Shown one piece after another: positions 40,592 through 49,608 of a stretch of DNA of 64,000 nucleotides (the stretch's first letter is position 1; each line of letters starts with the position of its first letter). Under the pieces are notes generated by a model. It searched no databases and had not been told where the DNA came from. It saw nothing but the letters and a program-made list of their open reading frames with translations. The position numbers and the translations under genes are program-made. This stretch comes from Cronobacter malonaticus LMG 23826 (GTDB lineage Bacteria > Pseudomonadota > Gammaproteobacteria > Enterobacterales > Enterobacteriaceae), in assembly GCF_001277215.2 (NCBI RefSeq), contig NZ_CP013940.1:2046001-2110000 (forward strand), given 5' to 3'.

Positions 40592-42709
40592 ATGAAAATC
40601 TCCCGCGCTGTCTATGCGCCCTTCGCTTTTCTGCTGCCTGTCGCCTTCTCGCATGCGCAGGCCGCCGGCACTGATGAACAAACCCTGATCGTGACCGCCG
40701 CGCCCGGCGGGATCTCCGAGCTTGATACGCCCGCGTCCGTGAGCGTCGTCAACGGCGACGATCTGCGTCACGCCGCGCCGCAGGTGAATCTCTCTGAAAA
40801 CCTGGGCAGCGTGCCTGGCCTGCAAATTCAGAACCGACAAAATTTCGCCCAGGATTTGCAGCTCTCTATGCGCGGTTTCGGTTCCCGCTCCACCTACGGC
40901 GTGCGCGGTATCCGCATGTATGTGGACGGTATTCCGGCGACGATGCCGGACGGCCAGGGCTACACCTCGAATTTCGATCTCAACAGCATTGAGAGCGTGG
41001 ACGTACTGCGCGGGCCGTTTTCGGCGCTTTACGGCAACGCCTCCGCCGGCGTGATCAATGTCAAAACCGAAACCGGCGCGCAGCCGCCGAAGATTGAAGC
41101 GGGCACGTATTACGGCAGCTACGGCAGCGTGCGCTACGGCCTGAAAGCGTCCGGCGCGACCGGCGACGGCACCCAGGCGGGCGATGTCGATTACACGGTT
41201 TCAACGACCCGTTTCACCACCCACGGCTATCGCGACCACAGCGGCGCGCGTAAAAACCTCGCTAACGCGAAGCTCGGCGTGCGGCTTGACGAGGCCAGCA
41301 AGCTGACGCTGCTCTTTAACAGCGTGGATATCAAAGCCAACGATCCGGGCGGCCTGACCCGCGACGAGTGGCGTGAAAACCCGCGCCAGTCGCCGCGCGG
41401 CGATGAATTCAACACCCGTAAAACCACGAAACAGACCCAGGCGGGCCTGCGCTACGAGCGCGCGCTGACAGAGAATGACGATATCAGCGTGATGGCGTAC
41501 GCGGGTGAGCGCGAAACCACGCAGTTTCAGTCGTTCAAACAGGGCTTCCAGGCGGCTCCCACCAACCCCGGCGGCGTTATCGACCTCACCCGCCATTATC
41601 AGGGCATCGACAGCCGATGGACGCACCGCGACGCGCTGCTCAGCCTGCCGGTGAGCTTCACGCTCGGTCTTGATTACGAAAATATGAGCGAAGACCGCAA
41701 AGGCTTTGAAAACTACCGCCTGGTCAACGGCGCGCCGCAGTATGGCGAGAAAGGCAACCTGCGCCGCAACGAGCGCAACCTGATGTGGAACGTCGATCCG
41801 TATCTGCAAACCACCTGGCAGTTGACCGACAAACTGAGCCTCGACGCGGGCGTGCGCTATAGCAATATCTGGTTCGACTCGAACGATTTCTACGTCGTGC
41901 CGGGCAACGGCGACGACAGCGGCGAGGCCAATTATCACAAGTGGCTGCCGGCAGGCTCACTGAAATATGCCCTGACCGACGCCTGGAACGTCTATGCCTC
42001 TTATGGCCGCGGCTTTGAAACGCCGACCATCAACGAACTTTCTTATCGTTCCGGCAACCAGAGCGGCCTGAACTTCGCGCTTAAGCCATCCACCAGCGAT
42101 ACGGTGGAGATCGGCAGCAAAACGCGCATCGGCAATGGCCTGCTGACCGCCGCGCTGTTCCGGACCGATACGGACAATGAAATCGTCGTGGATCAGAGTG
42201 TGGGCAGCGGGCGCAGCAGCTATAAAAACGCCGGGAAAACCCGCCGTCAGGGTGTTGAACTGGCGCTTGACCAGCAGTTCGGCGACGCGTGGAAGCTGAA
42301 AGCGGCATGGACCTACCTTGACGCCACCTACCGCACCAACGTCTGTCGCACTGGCGACTGTAACGGCAACCGGATGCCGGGCATCGCGCGCAATATGCTC
42401 TATACCTCGTTCGGTTACGAGCCGGAAACCGGCTGGTACGCGGGCGGCGACGTGCGCTATATGAGCAGCATCATGGCTAATGACGCCAATACCGCCAAAG
42501 CGCCGTCTTACACGACGGTTGGCCTCAACACCGGCTATAAATTCCAGCGCGGCAACTGGCTGCTGGATGTGTTTGGCCGCGTCGATAACCTGTTTGATAA
42601 ATCGTATGTCGGATCGGTCATCGTTAACGAATCCAACGGCCGCTACTACGAGCCTGCGCCGGGCCGCAATTATGGTGTTGGCGCAAGCGTCAGCTATCGC
42701 TTCGAGTAA
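40592..42709 (+). CDS. pqqU: TonB-dependent receptor YncD/PqqU
   Basis: A 705-residue outer-membrane receptor. A signal peptide ends near S-H-A-Q-A, followed by a TonB box (T-L-I-V-T-A) at about 31-36. The plug domain (about 40-155) has D-G-I-P-A-T-M-P-D-G-Q-G and R-G-P-F-S-A-L-Y-G-N-A-S-A-G-V-I-N-V. The 22-strand barrel ends in the aromatic signature V-S-Y-R-F-E. E. coli YncD, also named PqqU, imports pyrroloquinoline quinone, and this protein occupies the same locus next to yncE. PQQ import would serve enzymes such as the PQQ-type dehydrogenase at 2.5-3.8 kb. Confidence 0.93.
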   Translation: MKISRAVYAPFAFLLPVAFSHAQAAGTDEQTLIVTAAPGGISELDTPASVSVVNGDDLRHAAPQVNLSENLGSVPGLQIQNRQNFAQDLQLSMRGFGSRSTYGVRGIRMYVDGIPATMPDGQGYTSNFDLNSIESVDVLRGPFSALYGNASAGVINVKTETGAQPPKIEAGTYYGSYGSVRYGLKASGATGDGTQAGDVDYTVSTTRFTTHGYRDHSGARKNLANAKLGVRLDEASKLTLLFNSVDIKANDPGGLTRDEWRENPRQSPRGDEFNTRKTTKQTQAGLRYERALTENDDISVMAYAGERETTQFQSFKQGFQAAPTNPGGVIDLTRHYQGIDSRWTHRDALLSLPVSFTLGLDYENMSEDRKGFENYRLVNGAPQYGEKGNLRRNERNLMWNVDPYLQTTWQLTDKLSLDAGVRYSNIWFDSNDFYVVPGNGDDSGEANYHKWLPAGSLKYALTDAWNVYASYGRGFETPTINELSYRSGNQSGLNFALKPSTSDTVEIGSKTRIGNGLLTAALFRTDTDNEIVVDQSVGSGRSSYKNAGKTRRQGVELALDQQFGDAWKLKAAWTYLDATYRTNVCRTGDCNGNRMPGIARNMLYTSFGYEPETGWYAGGDVRYMSSIMANDANTAKAPSYTTVGLNTGYKFQRGNWLLDVFGRVDNLFDKSYVGSVIVNESNGRYYEPAPGRNYGVGASVSYRFE

Positions 42710-42740
42710 CGCTGGCGAGTGTTTTCAGCGGCAACGCAAC

Positions 42741-42771
42741 AAAAAAACGGGCCTCACAGCCCGTTTTTTTA
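42741..42771. terminator. bidirectional terminator between pqqU and higA
   Basis: Stem ACGGGC/GCCCGT with a 6-base loop, seven A before and seven T after; it serves both convergent genes. Confidence 0.85.
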
Positions 42772-43056
42772 TGCCCTCTGCAACCGTTGCAGATGCGAGA
42801 AATCAACAGACTGGCGCGCATGAAAGAGATCGTATTCATTCTGCATACCCAGCCAGACATGCGGCGAGCTGCCAAGGACTGCCGAGAGACGCAGCGCCAT
42901 TTCCGGGGAGACGTCAGATTTGCCGACCAGCAGCCGCTGCACTGTTGACGGCGCGACGTCCAGCGCTTTGGCCAGCGCGCGGGCGCTGAGGCCGAGCGCT
43001 TCCATTGATTCCTGCACCAGCCTGCCTGGGTGTGGTGGGTTAAACATCGTTGCCAT
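42769..43056 (-). CDS. higA: HigA-type antitoxin
   Basis: A 95-residue antitoxin with the HigA start H-P-G-R-L-V-Q-E and a helix-turn-helix (about 25-60: A-L-A-K-A-L-D-V-A-P-S-T-V-Q-R-L). It would bind HigB and repress the operon. Its ATG overlaps the toxin stop, so translation is coupled. Toxin-first order is typical of higBA. Confidence 0.95.
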   Translation of the reverse strand: MATMFNPPHPGRLVQESMEALGLSARALAKALDVAPSTVQRLLVGKSDVSPEMALRLSAVLGSSPHVWLGMQNEYDLFHARQSVDFSHLQRLQRA

Positions 43057-43334
43057 CAGTGGTAATCCTCATCGTTGACGATGAAGACATCGCCATCCCG
43101 AAACTCAAACGTGATGCGCCAGTTTCCGCTGACGGTCACAGCCCATATACCTTTACGATCCCCCGTCAGGGGATGCAGGAAAAAGCCCGGTAAGTCGACG
43201 TCAGCGGGTCTTATCGCCTGATTCAGCACCGCCAGCCGCAGAGAAATCTTTCTGGCATGGCGGGCATGAATGCCTGCGGTGGAACCCGTTTCGAAATAGC
43301 GTTGCAGGCCTTTATGCCTGAAGCTTCTGATCAT
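43056..43334 (-). CDS. higB: HigB-type toxin, RelE superfamily mRNA interferase
   Basis: A 92-residue ribosome-dependent mRNase. M-I-R-S-F-R-H-K-G-L, the central H-P-L-T-G-D-R-K-G-I-W-A-V and N-W-R-I-T-F-E-F with the end D-E-D-Y-H are HigB signatures, and the key basic and aromatic residues are present, so the toxin looks functional. A GTG three codons upstream is an alternative start. No separate operator could be assigned in 43335-43632. Confidence 0.93.
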   Translation of the reverse strand: MIRSFRHKGLQRYFETGSTAGIHARHARKISLRLAVLNQAIRPADVDLPGFFLHPLTGDRKGIWAVTVSGNWRITFEFRDGDVFIVNDEDYH

Positions 43335-43632
43335 CCCTGCCACCTCGCTCCTGATGAAGATTTTAAATCAGTGTTGCGCTATGCGCAACACTTTTATAAG
43401 CGTTAAGTTACGGCTTATGCTTTCCGCTGCGCAGCACCTTATCAGCGTTGCGCGTAAGTCAGAAGCCGGATGCTGAATGACGGTTAAACCCTTCGGTGCG
43501 GCTCGCATTTGTGATGCAACCTCTCTGCCCGATTTACAACACACAGACACGTCGTTCGCCATGCAGGCCGTGCCGTCGCGCCTATACTTAACATTCGTCG
43601 AATTCCGTTTAACCGCCAAAAGGAATCCGCTT

Positions 43633-45237
43633 ATGAGCCGTCTGTGGCACCAGAACGCCGTCATTTACCAGATAGATCCCACCCGCTTTTTTGACAGCAA
43701 CGCCGACGGCTGGGGAGACCTGCGCGGCATTGTCGAAAAGCTCGACTATGTTGAATCGCTTGGCGCAACCGCCATCTGGCTGACCCCGTTTTATCTCTCG
43801 CCGCGTCGGGATAACGGCTATGACGTGGAAAACCACACCGAGCCGGACCCGCGTATCGGCTCGCTGGAAGACGTTGAGTGGCTGATAGCCGAGGCGGAAA
43901 AGCGCGGAATTCGTGTGATTATCGAACTGGTGGCGCAGCACACTTCAGATGCCCACGACTGGTTTCAGGAGGCGCGCAAAGGCCGCGACAACCCGTTTCA
44001 CGACTACTATCTGTGGCGCGACACGCCAGGCCCGGATGAGCCCGCGCCGATGTTTCCGACCATCGAACCGCACATCTGGCGCCGGGATGAGCAGGCGCAG
44101 CGCTACTACCGCCACCTCTTTTATCATCATGAGCCGGATCTCAACCTGCGCCACCCGGACGTGATTCTGGCTGTCGATCACGTGCTGCGCTTCTGGGCGG
44201 ATAAAGGCGTGGCGGGCTTTCGTGTTGACGCCGCTTCGCACATGGTGGAACAGGCCACCCTGCCTGGCGATAAAGAGAGCGGCTACCGGTTGTTTAACCA
44301 CTTCTACGACCTGCTGACGGAAGATCACCCGGATATGATCCTGCTCGGCGAAGTGGACGTGAACGTCTCGGAATTTGAAGATTTCTTCGGCGGCGGCGAA
44401 CGTCTGACCACGCTGCTTAACTTCTGGATCAACAAAAACACCATTCTGGCGCTGGCGCGCGAAGAGGCCGCGCCGCTGGTGAAAGCGCTTAACGAATTGC
44501 CGATGCCGCCCGCCAACGGCGGTTACTGCTTCTGGCTGCGTAACCATGACGAGCTGGACCTTGAAGATCTGGAGCCGGAAGATTACGACTTCGTAATGGA
44601 AAAATACGCGCCCGATCCCGACATGCGCATTTACGGGCGCGGCATTCGCCGCCGTCTGGCCCCGATGCTCGACGGCAACGAACGCCAGCAGGCAATGGCG
44701 CATGCCCTGCTCTTTTCGCTACCCGGCACGCCGGTGGTGCGCTATGGCGCGGAAATCGGCATGGGCGATCTGCTTTCACAGCCGGAGCGTGAATCGGTGC
44801 GCACGCCGATGCAGTGGAGTGCGGCGCCCGGTGCCGGGTTTTCCGCCTGCGATCCGGCGCGCTTTGTGGAGCCTTTAATTACCGACGGCCCGTTTCGCTA
44901 TCAGGCGATAAACGTCGAAGAACAGGAGGCGCGCGACGGCTCACTGCTGCACCGTATCCGGCAGATTATCGCGGTCTGGCGCACGCTGCCGGAGATCTGC
45001 TATCAGCATTTCCACCCGTTCACGGTGCGGGAAAAGAGCGTGTTTGCGGTGCGCTATCAGAACTATAACGTCGCCACGCTGATGCTGACGAACCTGAGCC
45101 ATGAGGCGGTGACGGTGGATTTGGGCGAGTTAGATCTGCAAGGTGCCTGCGAGATACTGGCGGATGATGATTATCCGCCAGTCGCCTGCTCGCTTCGCAT
45201 CAACGGCTATGGCTACCGCTGGCTGCGGGTAAAGTAA
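43633..45237 (+). CDS. GH13 alpha-amylase family enzyme, trehalose synthase-like
   Basis: A 534-residue cytoplasmic glycoside hydrolase. The catalytic barrel carries the nucleophile Asp199 in G-F-R-V-D-A, acid/base Glu240 in L-L-G-E-V-D and Asp306 in R-N-H-D-E-L. The N-terminal Y-Q-I-D-P-T-R-F-F-D-S-N-A-D-G-W-G-D-L resembles trehalose synthases and maltose-converting enzymes. The residue normally Asn before H-T-S-D is Gln here. It is shorter than TreS and has no maltokinase domain. Substrate (maltose, trehalose or sucrose type) is unresolved. AAAAGGA RBS; the 52-codon upstream extension is unsupported. Confidence 0.88.
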   Translation: MSRLWHQNAVIYQIDPTRFFDSNADGWGDLRGIVEKLDYVESLGATAIWLTPFYLSPRRDNGYDVENHTEPDPRIGSLEDVEWLIAEAEKRGIRVIIELVAQHTSDAHDWFQEARKGRDNPFHDYYLWRDTPGPDEPAPMFPTIEPHIWRRDEQAQRYYRHLFYHHEPDLNLRHPDVILAVDHVLRFWADKGVAGFRVDAASHMVEQATLPGDKESGYRLFNHFYDLLTEDHPDMILLGEVDVNVSEFEDFFGGGERLTTLLNFWINKNTILALAREEAAPLVKALNELPMPPANGGYCFWLRNHDELDLEDLEPEDYDFVMEKYAPDPDMRIYGRGIRRRLAPMLDGNERQQAMAHALLFSLPGTPVVRYGAEIGMGDLLSQPERESVRTPMQWSAAPGAGFSACDPARFVEPLITDGPFRYQAINVEEQEARDGSLLHRIRQIIAVWRTLPEICYQHFHPFTVREKSVFAVRYQNYNVATLMLTNLSHEAVTVDLGELDLQGACEILADDDYPPVACSLRINGYGYRWLRVK

Positions 45238-45238
45238 A

Positions 45239-46225
45239 TTAACGGCGGCGGAACAGGGCTTTAACCAGCAGCCCTGCCACCGCTACTGCTGCCACGCCCA
45301 TCACGCGGGAATCCACGGCAATCGCCTTGTTCTTCGCGTGGCTGTCAAAGCGTCCGTGCGCCTGATGGCCGTTCTCCAGCGGCTGAAACAGGTAATCGGG
45401 GCGCTGCGTCGGTTCGACTTCATCGGTCAGTTGTCCTTCCCAGGTTTTCGTCACATAACGGTCGAGTAATCCCGGGAAGAACATATTGCCGACAATCGAC
45501 ATCACCGTGTTTTTGCCAAGCCATACCTCGCGCGGCGGACGGCGCGCCACGGCGGCGTCGTAAATTGCTTTGGCGGCCACTTCCGGCTGGTAAATGGGTT
45601 CAACAGGCTGCATCCGGTGATGAAACTTATTGCGCGCCCAGTTGAACTGCGTGGTGTTAATGGCGGGTAATTGCACCATTGAGACCCGCACGCCGCTTTT
45701 CTGATGCAGCAGTTCGCAGCGCAGGGAATCGGTAAACGCGCGGATCGCCGCTTTCGCGCCGCAATAGGCGGACTGCAACGGAATCGAGCGCCACGCGAGC
45801 GCCGAGCCGACCTGAACGATGGTGCCGCTGTCGCGCAGTTGCATATAGCGCAGTGCGCTGCGGGTGCCGTTCACCGCGCCGAGATAGGTCACTTCCGTGA
45901 CGCGCCGGAACTCGTCAAAGCTGATATCTTCCACCGGCGCGAGCACGGTTGTCATCGCGCAGTTCACCCACACCGCCATTGGCCCCAGTTCTTCTTCGAC
46001 ACGCTGTGCCGCGTTATTCACCTGCTGCGGGTCCGCCACGTCAGCGCAGATGCCAAGCACCCGTCCGCCGTAGCGCTGTAAGTCTTCTGTGGCCTCCGCC
46101 ACGCCCTGCTCTCCACGGGCAATGATCGCCACATCATAGCCAGAGGCCGCAAAGTAACTGGCTGTCGCGCGCCCGACTCCTGAACTGCCGCCGGTCACGA
46201 CAGCAACAAAGGCGTTTTTTGTCAT
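45239..46225 (-). CDS. SDR family oxidoreductase with C-terminal membrane anchor
   Basis: A 328-residue SDR. The cofactor motif is T-G-G-S-S-G-V-G, catalytic Ser is in Q-V-G-S-A-L and Y-C-G-A-K holds the Tyr/Lys. The usual N-N-A-G is replaced by N-C-A-M. Residues about 305-323 (V-M-G-V-A-A-V-A-V-A-G-L-L-V) form a single C-terminal helix followed by F-R-R-R, suggesting tail anchoring in the inner membrane. Proteins of this shape are annotated only as SDR; the substrate is unknown. It ends one base after the convergent GH13 gene. Confidence 0.88.
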   Translation of the reverse strand: MTKNAFVAVVTGGSSGVGRATASYFAASGYDVAIIARGEQGVAEATEDLQRYGGRVLGICADVADPQQVNNAAQRVEEELGPMAVWVNCAMTTVLAPVEDISFDEFRRVTEVTYLGAVNGTRSALRYMQLRDSGTIVQVGSALAWRSIPLQSAYCGAKAAIRAFTDSLRCELLHQKSGVRVSMVQLPAINTTQFNWARNKFHHRMQPVEPIYQPEVAAKAIYDAAVARRPPREVWLGKNTVMSIVGNMFFPGLLDRYVTKTWEGQLTDEVEPTQRPDYLFQPLENGHQAHGRFDSHAKNKAIAVDSRVMGVAAVAVAGLLVKALFRRR

Positions 46226-46284
46226 GTCGTTATCCTGATTTGCGTTAAGGGTAACGAAAGCTTAGTACAGCGCGGGAAAAGTGG

Positions 46285-46304
46285 GCGCCCGGCAAGCCGG
46301 GCGC
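46285..46304 (-). terminator. terminator downstream of the chemoreceptor gene
   Basis: Stem GCGCCCGGC/GCCGGGCGC with a 2-base loop; on the minus strand it is followed by CCACTTTT. The T-run is short, so strength is uncertain. Confidence 0.65.
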
Positions 46305-46336
46305 GAGAAGAAAGTGCGAAAGGTGAAGGCGAAACG

Positions 46337-48271
46337 TCAGAACGTGGCCCAGCCCTCTTCGGTGACGGGTTTGCGCGCGGTCACGGTGACAGGCGCTGCC
46401 GGGCGAAGCGCGGTGGATTGCGGGCGCGGCGTGGCGGATGGCGCGTTCAGGCGAAACGCACCTGCAAGCTGGCGCAGGCGCGCCGCCTCGGTGCCAAGCT
46501 CGCCTGCGGCCGCGGAGGACGCGCTGACAAGCGTTGCGTTCTGCTGCGTGGTGGCGTCCAGCTCACTGACCGCGCGGGCGATCTGCTCAATGCCGCGGCT
46601 CTGCTCCTGCGAGGCTGACGAAATCTCTTCCATAATATCGTTCACCCGGGTGACGGAACTTACCACCTCATCCATCGTCTCACCGGCACGGCTCGCCAGC
46701 GTGCTGCCGGTTTTGATGCGGCTGACCGACTCATCAATCAGCACCGCTATATCTTTCGCCGCCTGCGCGCTGCGCTGGGAGAGACTGCGCACTTCAGACG
46801 CCACCACCGCGAAACCGCGGCCATGTTCGCCCGCACGCGCGGCTTCCACCGCGGCGTTGAGCGCCAGAATATTGGTCTGGAAAGAAATGCTGTTAATGAC
46901 CTCGGTAATGTCGGCGATTTTGCGCGAACTGGCGGAGATATCCTGCATGGTCTGTACCACATCGCGCACCGCTTCGCCGCCGCGCCCGGCGGTCTGAGAG
47001 GCCTGTGCCGCAATCTGGCTGGCGTGACGGGCGTTGTCGGCGTTGTTTTTCACGGTGGCGGTGAGCTGCTCCATGCTGGCTGCCGTCTCCACCACCGCCG
47101 TGGTCTGCTGTTCGGTACGCGCCGAGAGCGCGCTGTTACCGGACGCAATTTCCCCCGCCGTATGGGTGAGACGCCCGACGCTTGCGCGCAGCTCGCCGGT
47201 CATGCTGCGGAGTCTTTCGTTCACGCGCGCCATCGCGCCCGTGAGCTTGCCGAACTCGTCATGGCGATCGCTTTCAATCTGCGCGGTCAAATCGCCGGCG
47301 GCGATACGTTCGGCCAGCGCCAGGTTGAGCCTCAGCGGGCGGATTATCTGGCGGCTGATGGCCCACGCGACGATAACGCCGAGCAGAATCGCAAACGCGC
47401 CCAGGATGAGGGCAAGCATTGAGGAGCCGGACGCCAGTTCGTCATTCTCTGCTTTAGTGAACGCCACCATCTGTTTAATCGTGCCGCTACTCTGATCGCC
47501 TGCCGTTTTCACCGCGCTTTCCGCGCCTTTCAGCGATTCACGGGCGGCGTAGTAGTCGCGACTCAGCGTCTGATAGCGCACCGTGTCCTGCCATAGCGCT
47601 GCAAACGGCGGCAGGAGTTCCGGCGAGAGACGGCTCACGAGCGCCTGATACTGGCTTTCTACCGCGCTGAAACGGCTCTGAAGCGCCTCGCTTGCCTGCG
47701 CTGTGCCGGTAAAGCGCAGCGCGTAAGCGTAATCCCGCAGGTTACTGATGGCGAACAGAAGATCGTAAATCGCATAGGAGAGCTCAGGGTCGGCCACCGG
47801 CGTGCGGATAAGCTGGGTATACCGCGCGGTTTCATCCTGGCCTGCCAGCGCGTCAAGCGCGCTGCGGATCTGGCTGAGCTTCGCCGTGGCGTCGCTCATG
47901 GTGGTGACGCTGCCCTGGAAGCTTTCCAGATAACGCCTGATATCGGCGACGATGGCGCGCTCGTTTGCGGGCCAGTCGAGGTCGCTGGCCTCCGCGGTTT
48001 TCGCGAGCGCCTCGTCAACATAGCGGCTCATCAGCGCGCGGGCGTCGTCATCGCCGGTATAGAAATAGTTAAGCCGGTTAATTTTGGCCTGTAAGACATC
48101 GATATTAATGTCGTCGATAAGATGACTTTTGAGGTTAGCGTCGCGGATGGCCATAAAACGCGCCACCGGGAGCGCCGTCGCCAGCGCCACCAGCAGCAGC
48201 ACCACGCCAAATCCGGCGGCGAGCTTGCGGGTTATGCGAACGTTGCGTAATCGAGTTACCAGTACAGCCAT
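46337..48271 (-). CDS. methyl-accepting chemotaxis protein
   Basis: A 644-residue transmembrane chemoreceptor. Helix TM1 (about 18-40) and TM2 (about 283-305) flank a 240-residue all-helical periplasmic ligand domain, longer than the four-helix bundle of Tar/Tsr and in the size range of helical bimodular domains. HAMP (about 306-358) and the signalling hairpin ([18 protein letters not shown], fully canonical) follow. The C-terminus E-G-W-A-T-F resembles the W-x-x-F tether that recruits CheR and CheB. A FliA-type promoter lies upstream, so it belongs to the flagellar regulon. Confidence 0.93.
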   Translation of the reverse strand: MAVLVTRLRNVRITRKLAAGFGVVLLLVALATALPVARFMAIRDANLKSHLIDDINIDVLQAKINRLNYFYTGDDDARALMSRYVDEALAKTAEASDLDWPANERAIVADIRRYLESFQGSVTTMSDATAKLSQIRSALDALAGQDETARYTQLIRTPVADPELSYAIYDLLFAISNLRDYAYALRFTGTAQASEALQSRFSAVESQYQALVSRLSPELLPPFAALWQDTVRYQTLSRDYYAARESLKGAESAVKTAGDQSSGTIKQMVAFTKAENDELASGSSMLALILGAFAILLGVIVAWAISRQIIRPLRLNLALAERIAAGDLTAQIESDRHDEFGKLTGAMARVNERLRSMTGELRASVGRLTHTAGEIASGNSALSARTEQQTTAVVETAASMEQLTATVKNNADNARHASQIAAQASQTAGRGGEAVRDVVQTMQDISASSRKIADITEVINSISFQTNILALNAAVEAARAGEHGRGFAVVASEVRSLSQRSAQAAKDIAVLIDESVSRIKTGSTLASRAGETMDEVVSSVTRVNDIMEEISSASQEQSRGIEQIARAVSELDATTQQNATLVSASSAAAGELGTEAARLRQLAGAFRLNAPSATPRPQSTALRPAAPVTVTARKPVTEEGWATF

Positions 48272-48321
48272 CCTGCCTCCTGTTTTACGATAATCGGGCC
48301 TCGTCAGAGCGCCACAGGAGG

Positions 48322-48349
48322 TTATCGGCTAAACCGCCAATTTTTTTAG
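48322..48349 (-). promoter_or_regulatory. sigma-28 (FliA) promoter of the chemoreceptor gene
   Basis: On the minus strand CTAAA, a 15-base spacer and GCCGATAA match the FliA consensus (TAAAG-N15-GCCGATAA) closely. The predicted transcription start leaves a leader of about 45 bases before the ATG at 48271. Confidence 0.85.
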
Positions 48350-48482
48350 CAAAATGTGGAAAAAAGCGGCAATAAAAATGGCCTTTTACCCCACAGCCTC
48401 GCGGGAAGCTGTCGTGACAAAGGCCATCTGAAGCGTGCATAATTCATTCCAGTAACGCAGCCGGATACCGCGGCGATACCGG

Positions 48483-48662
48483 TTAGCGCGGGCGGCGCAG
48501 GCCCGGATCGATATTGCCGAAATCAAGACCATAGAGATGTCCGTAAGGGATAAAGGATTCCAGCATCAGCGCGCGCGTCTCGGGCGGGTGCGGCGTGAGC
48601 CAGGAGCGGAGTATGCGGCGAATACGTGAGCGCGACGCATGACGACGTACGGAGATGTGCAT
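48483..48662 (-). CDS. possible 59-residue basic protein
   Basis: A short frame in the 500-bp gap between the chemoreceptor and GntR genes. It is rich in Arg and His at the N-terminus (M-H-I-S-V-R-R-H-A-S-R-S) and has E-S-F-I-P-Y-G-H-L-Y-G-L-D-F-G at the end. A weak GAGG lies eight bases before the ATG. The family is not recognised. The C-terminal half looks like a structured peptide rather than a shadow frame, hence its inclusion with low confidence. Confidence 0.35.
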   Translation of the reverse strand: MHISVRRHASRSRIRRILRSWLTPHPPETRALMLESFIPYGHLYGLDFGNIDPGLRRPR

Positions 48663-48771
48663 GATGATCGCCTCCTCGGCGGTGCGCAGGCGTTGTGCTG
48701 CCCTGTCAGTAAAGCGCCGGGGAGACGAAAAGGGAAATACGCATTCCGGCAATGTTTTGCCGGTGTGCGGA

Positions 48772-49431
48772 TTAGCCGAAATACTGTTTTTTCAGGATAA
48801 GCGCGCCGTCGTTAATCGCTTTATGCACCGCGCGTGCGGCCGCTTCGCCATCGCCCGCCTCAAGCGCTTCCAGCAAATCATCATAATTGTGATGACCGCG
48901 CACAAAATCGTCAGACTGCGGGTAGAGATAGTTGAAGCACGGGCCGATGCGCATCCAGAGCTGCTCGATGAGCGACACCAGCGTCGGCATCTCTGCCCAG
49001 TTGTAGAGCTGAAAACGAAACGCGCGGTTGGCCTGCAACGCCTGCTCGACCGTGCCGGACATTTTGGCTTCACGGAAGGCGTCGCAAAGCTCGCGCAGGT
49101 GGGCCATACGCGCGGGCGTAATATTCTGCGCCGCCGCTTCCGCCGCCATTCCTTCGAGATTTTTGCGGATCTTCGTCACTTCGTCGTAGCGCGCCTCGCT
49201 GATTTCCGGCACCAGAAACGCCTGCGCAGGGGTGGCGTTGAGCGCGCCGGAAGAGACCAGACGCAGCAGCGCTTCGCGTACCGGCGTGATGCTGATCCCC
49301 AGTTGATCGGCGATCTCCTTCGTGACCAGACGAGCGCCCGGGCGCAGGCTGCCAACGATAAGGGCGTTTTTCAATCTCACTTCCACTTGCATGGTTAAAC
49401 TCAGGCGTTGCGCTTTTTCCAGATCCAACAT
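48772..49431 (-). CDS. GntR family regulator, FCD subfamily
   Basis: A 219-residue regulator with an N-terminal winged helix-turn-helix (about 12-75: L-V-T-K-E-I-A-D-Q-L-G-I-S-I-T-P-V-R-E-A-L) and a C-terminal all-helical FCD ligand domain (about 85-210, with metal-site-like Asn/His residues R-G-H-H-N-Y). AGGAAA precedes the ATG. It is divergent from the peptide-type transporter operon 178 bp away and is probably its repressor, released by a metabolite of that pathway. Confidence 0.9.
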   Translation of the reverse strand: MLDLEKAQRLSLTMQVEVRLKNALIVGSLRPGARLVTKEIADQLGISITPVREALLRLVSSGALNATPAQAFLVPEISEARYDEVTKIRKNLEGMAAEAAAQNITPARMAHLRELCDAFREAKMSGTVEQALQANRAFRFQLYNWAEMPTLVSLIEQLWMRIGPCFNYLYPQSDDFVRGHHNYDDLLEALEAGDGEAAARAVHKAINDGALILKKQYFG

Positions 49432-49505
49432 GTTTATTTCCTGTCGTAAAAAATTTACTTTGTATTAGCAGGCGCTTAACTGACGTCTCGTCATCCTGAC
49501 CAGAG

Positions 49506-49520
49506 GATATATTCTATATC
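49506..49520. promoter_or_regulatory. operator-like inverted repeat between GntR gene and transporter operon
   Basis: GATATA-TTC-TATATC is a perfect 6+3+6 inverted repeat in the divergent gap. FCD-type GntR proteins usually bind short AT-rich palindromes of this size. It is the best candidate for the operator of the adjacent regulator. Confidence 0.6.
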
Positions 49521-49530
49521 TTTGATAACA

Positions 49531-49554
49531 TGGTTTTTATGGTCAGGAAAACCA
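49531..49554. promoter_or_regulatory. second inverted repeat in the transporter promoter region
   Basis: TGGTTTT and AAAACCA flank a 10-base centre, 55 bases before the binding-protein ATG. It may be a second regulator site or lie in the leader RNA. The identity of any binding protein is unknown. Confidence 0.4.
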
Positions 49555-49608
49555 AAAATAACCAAAACGTTCACTGACCAGTACGACAACCATTAAGGTA
49601 TTGACCTA

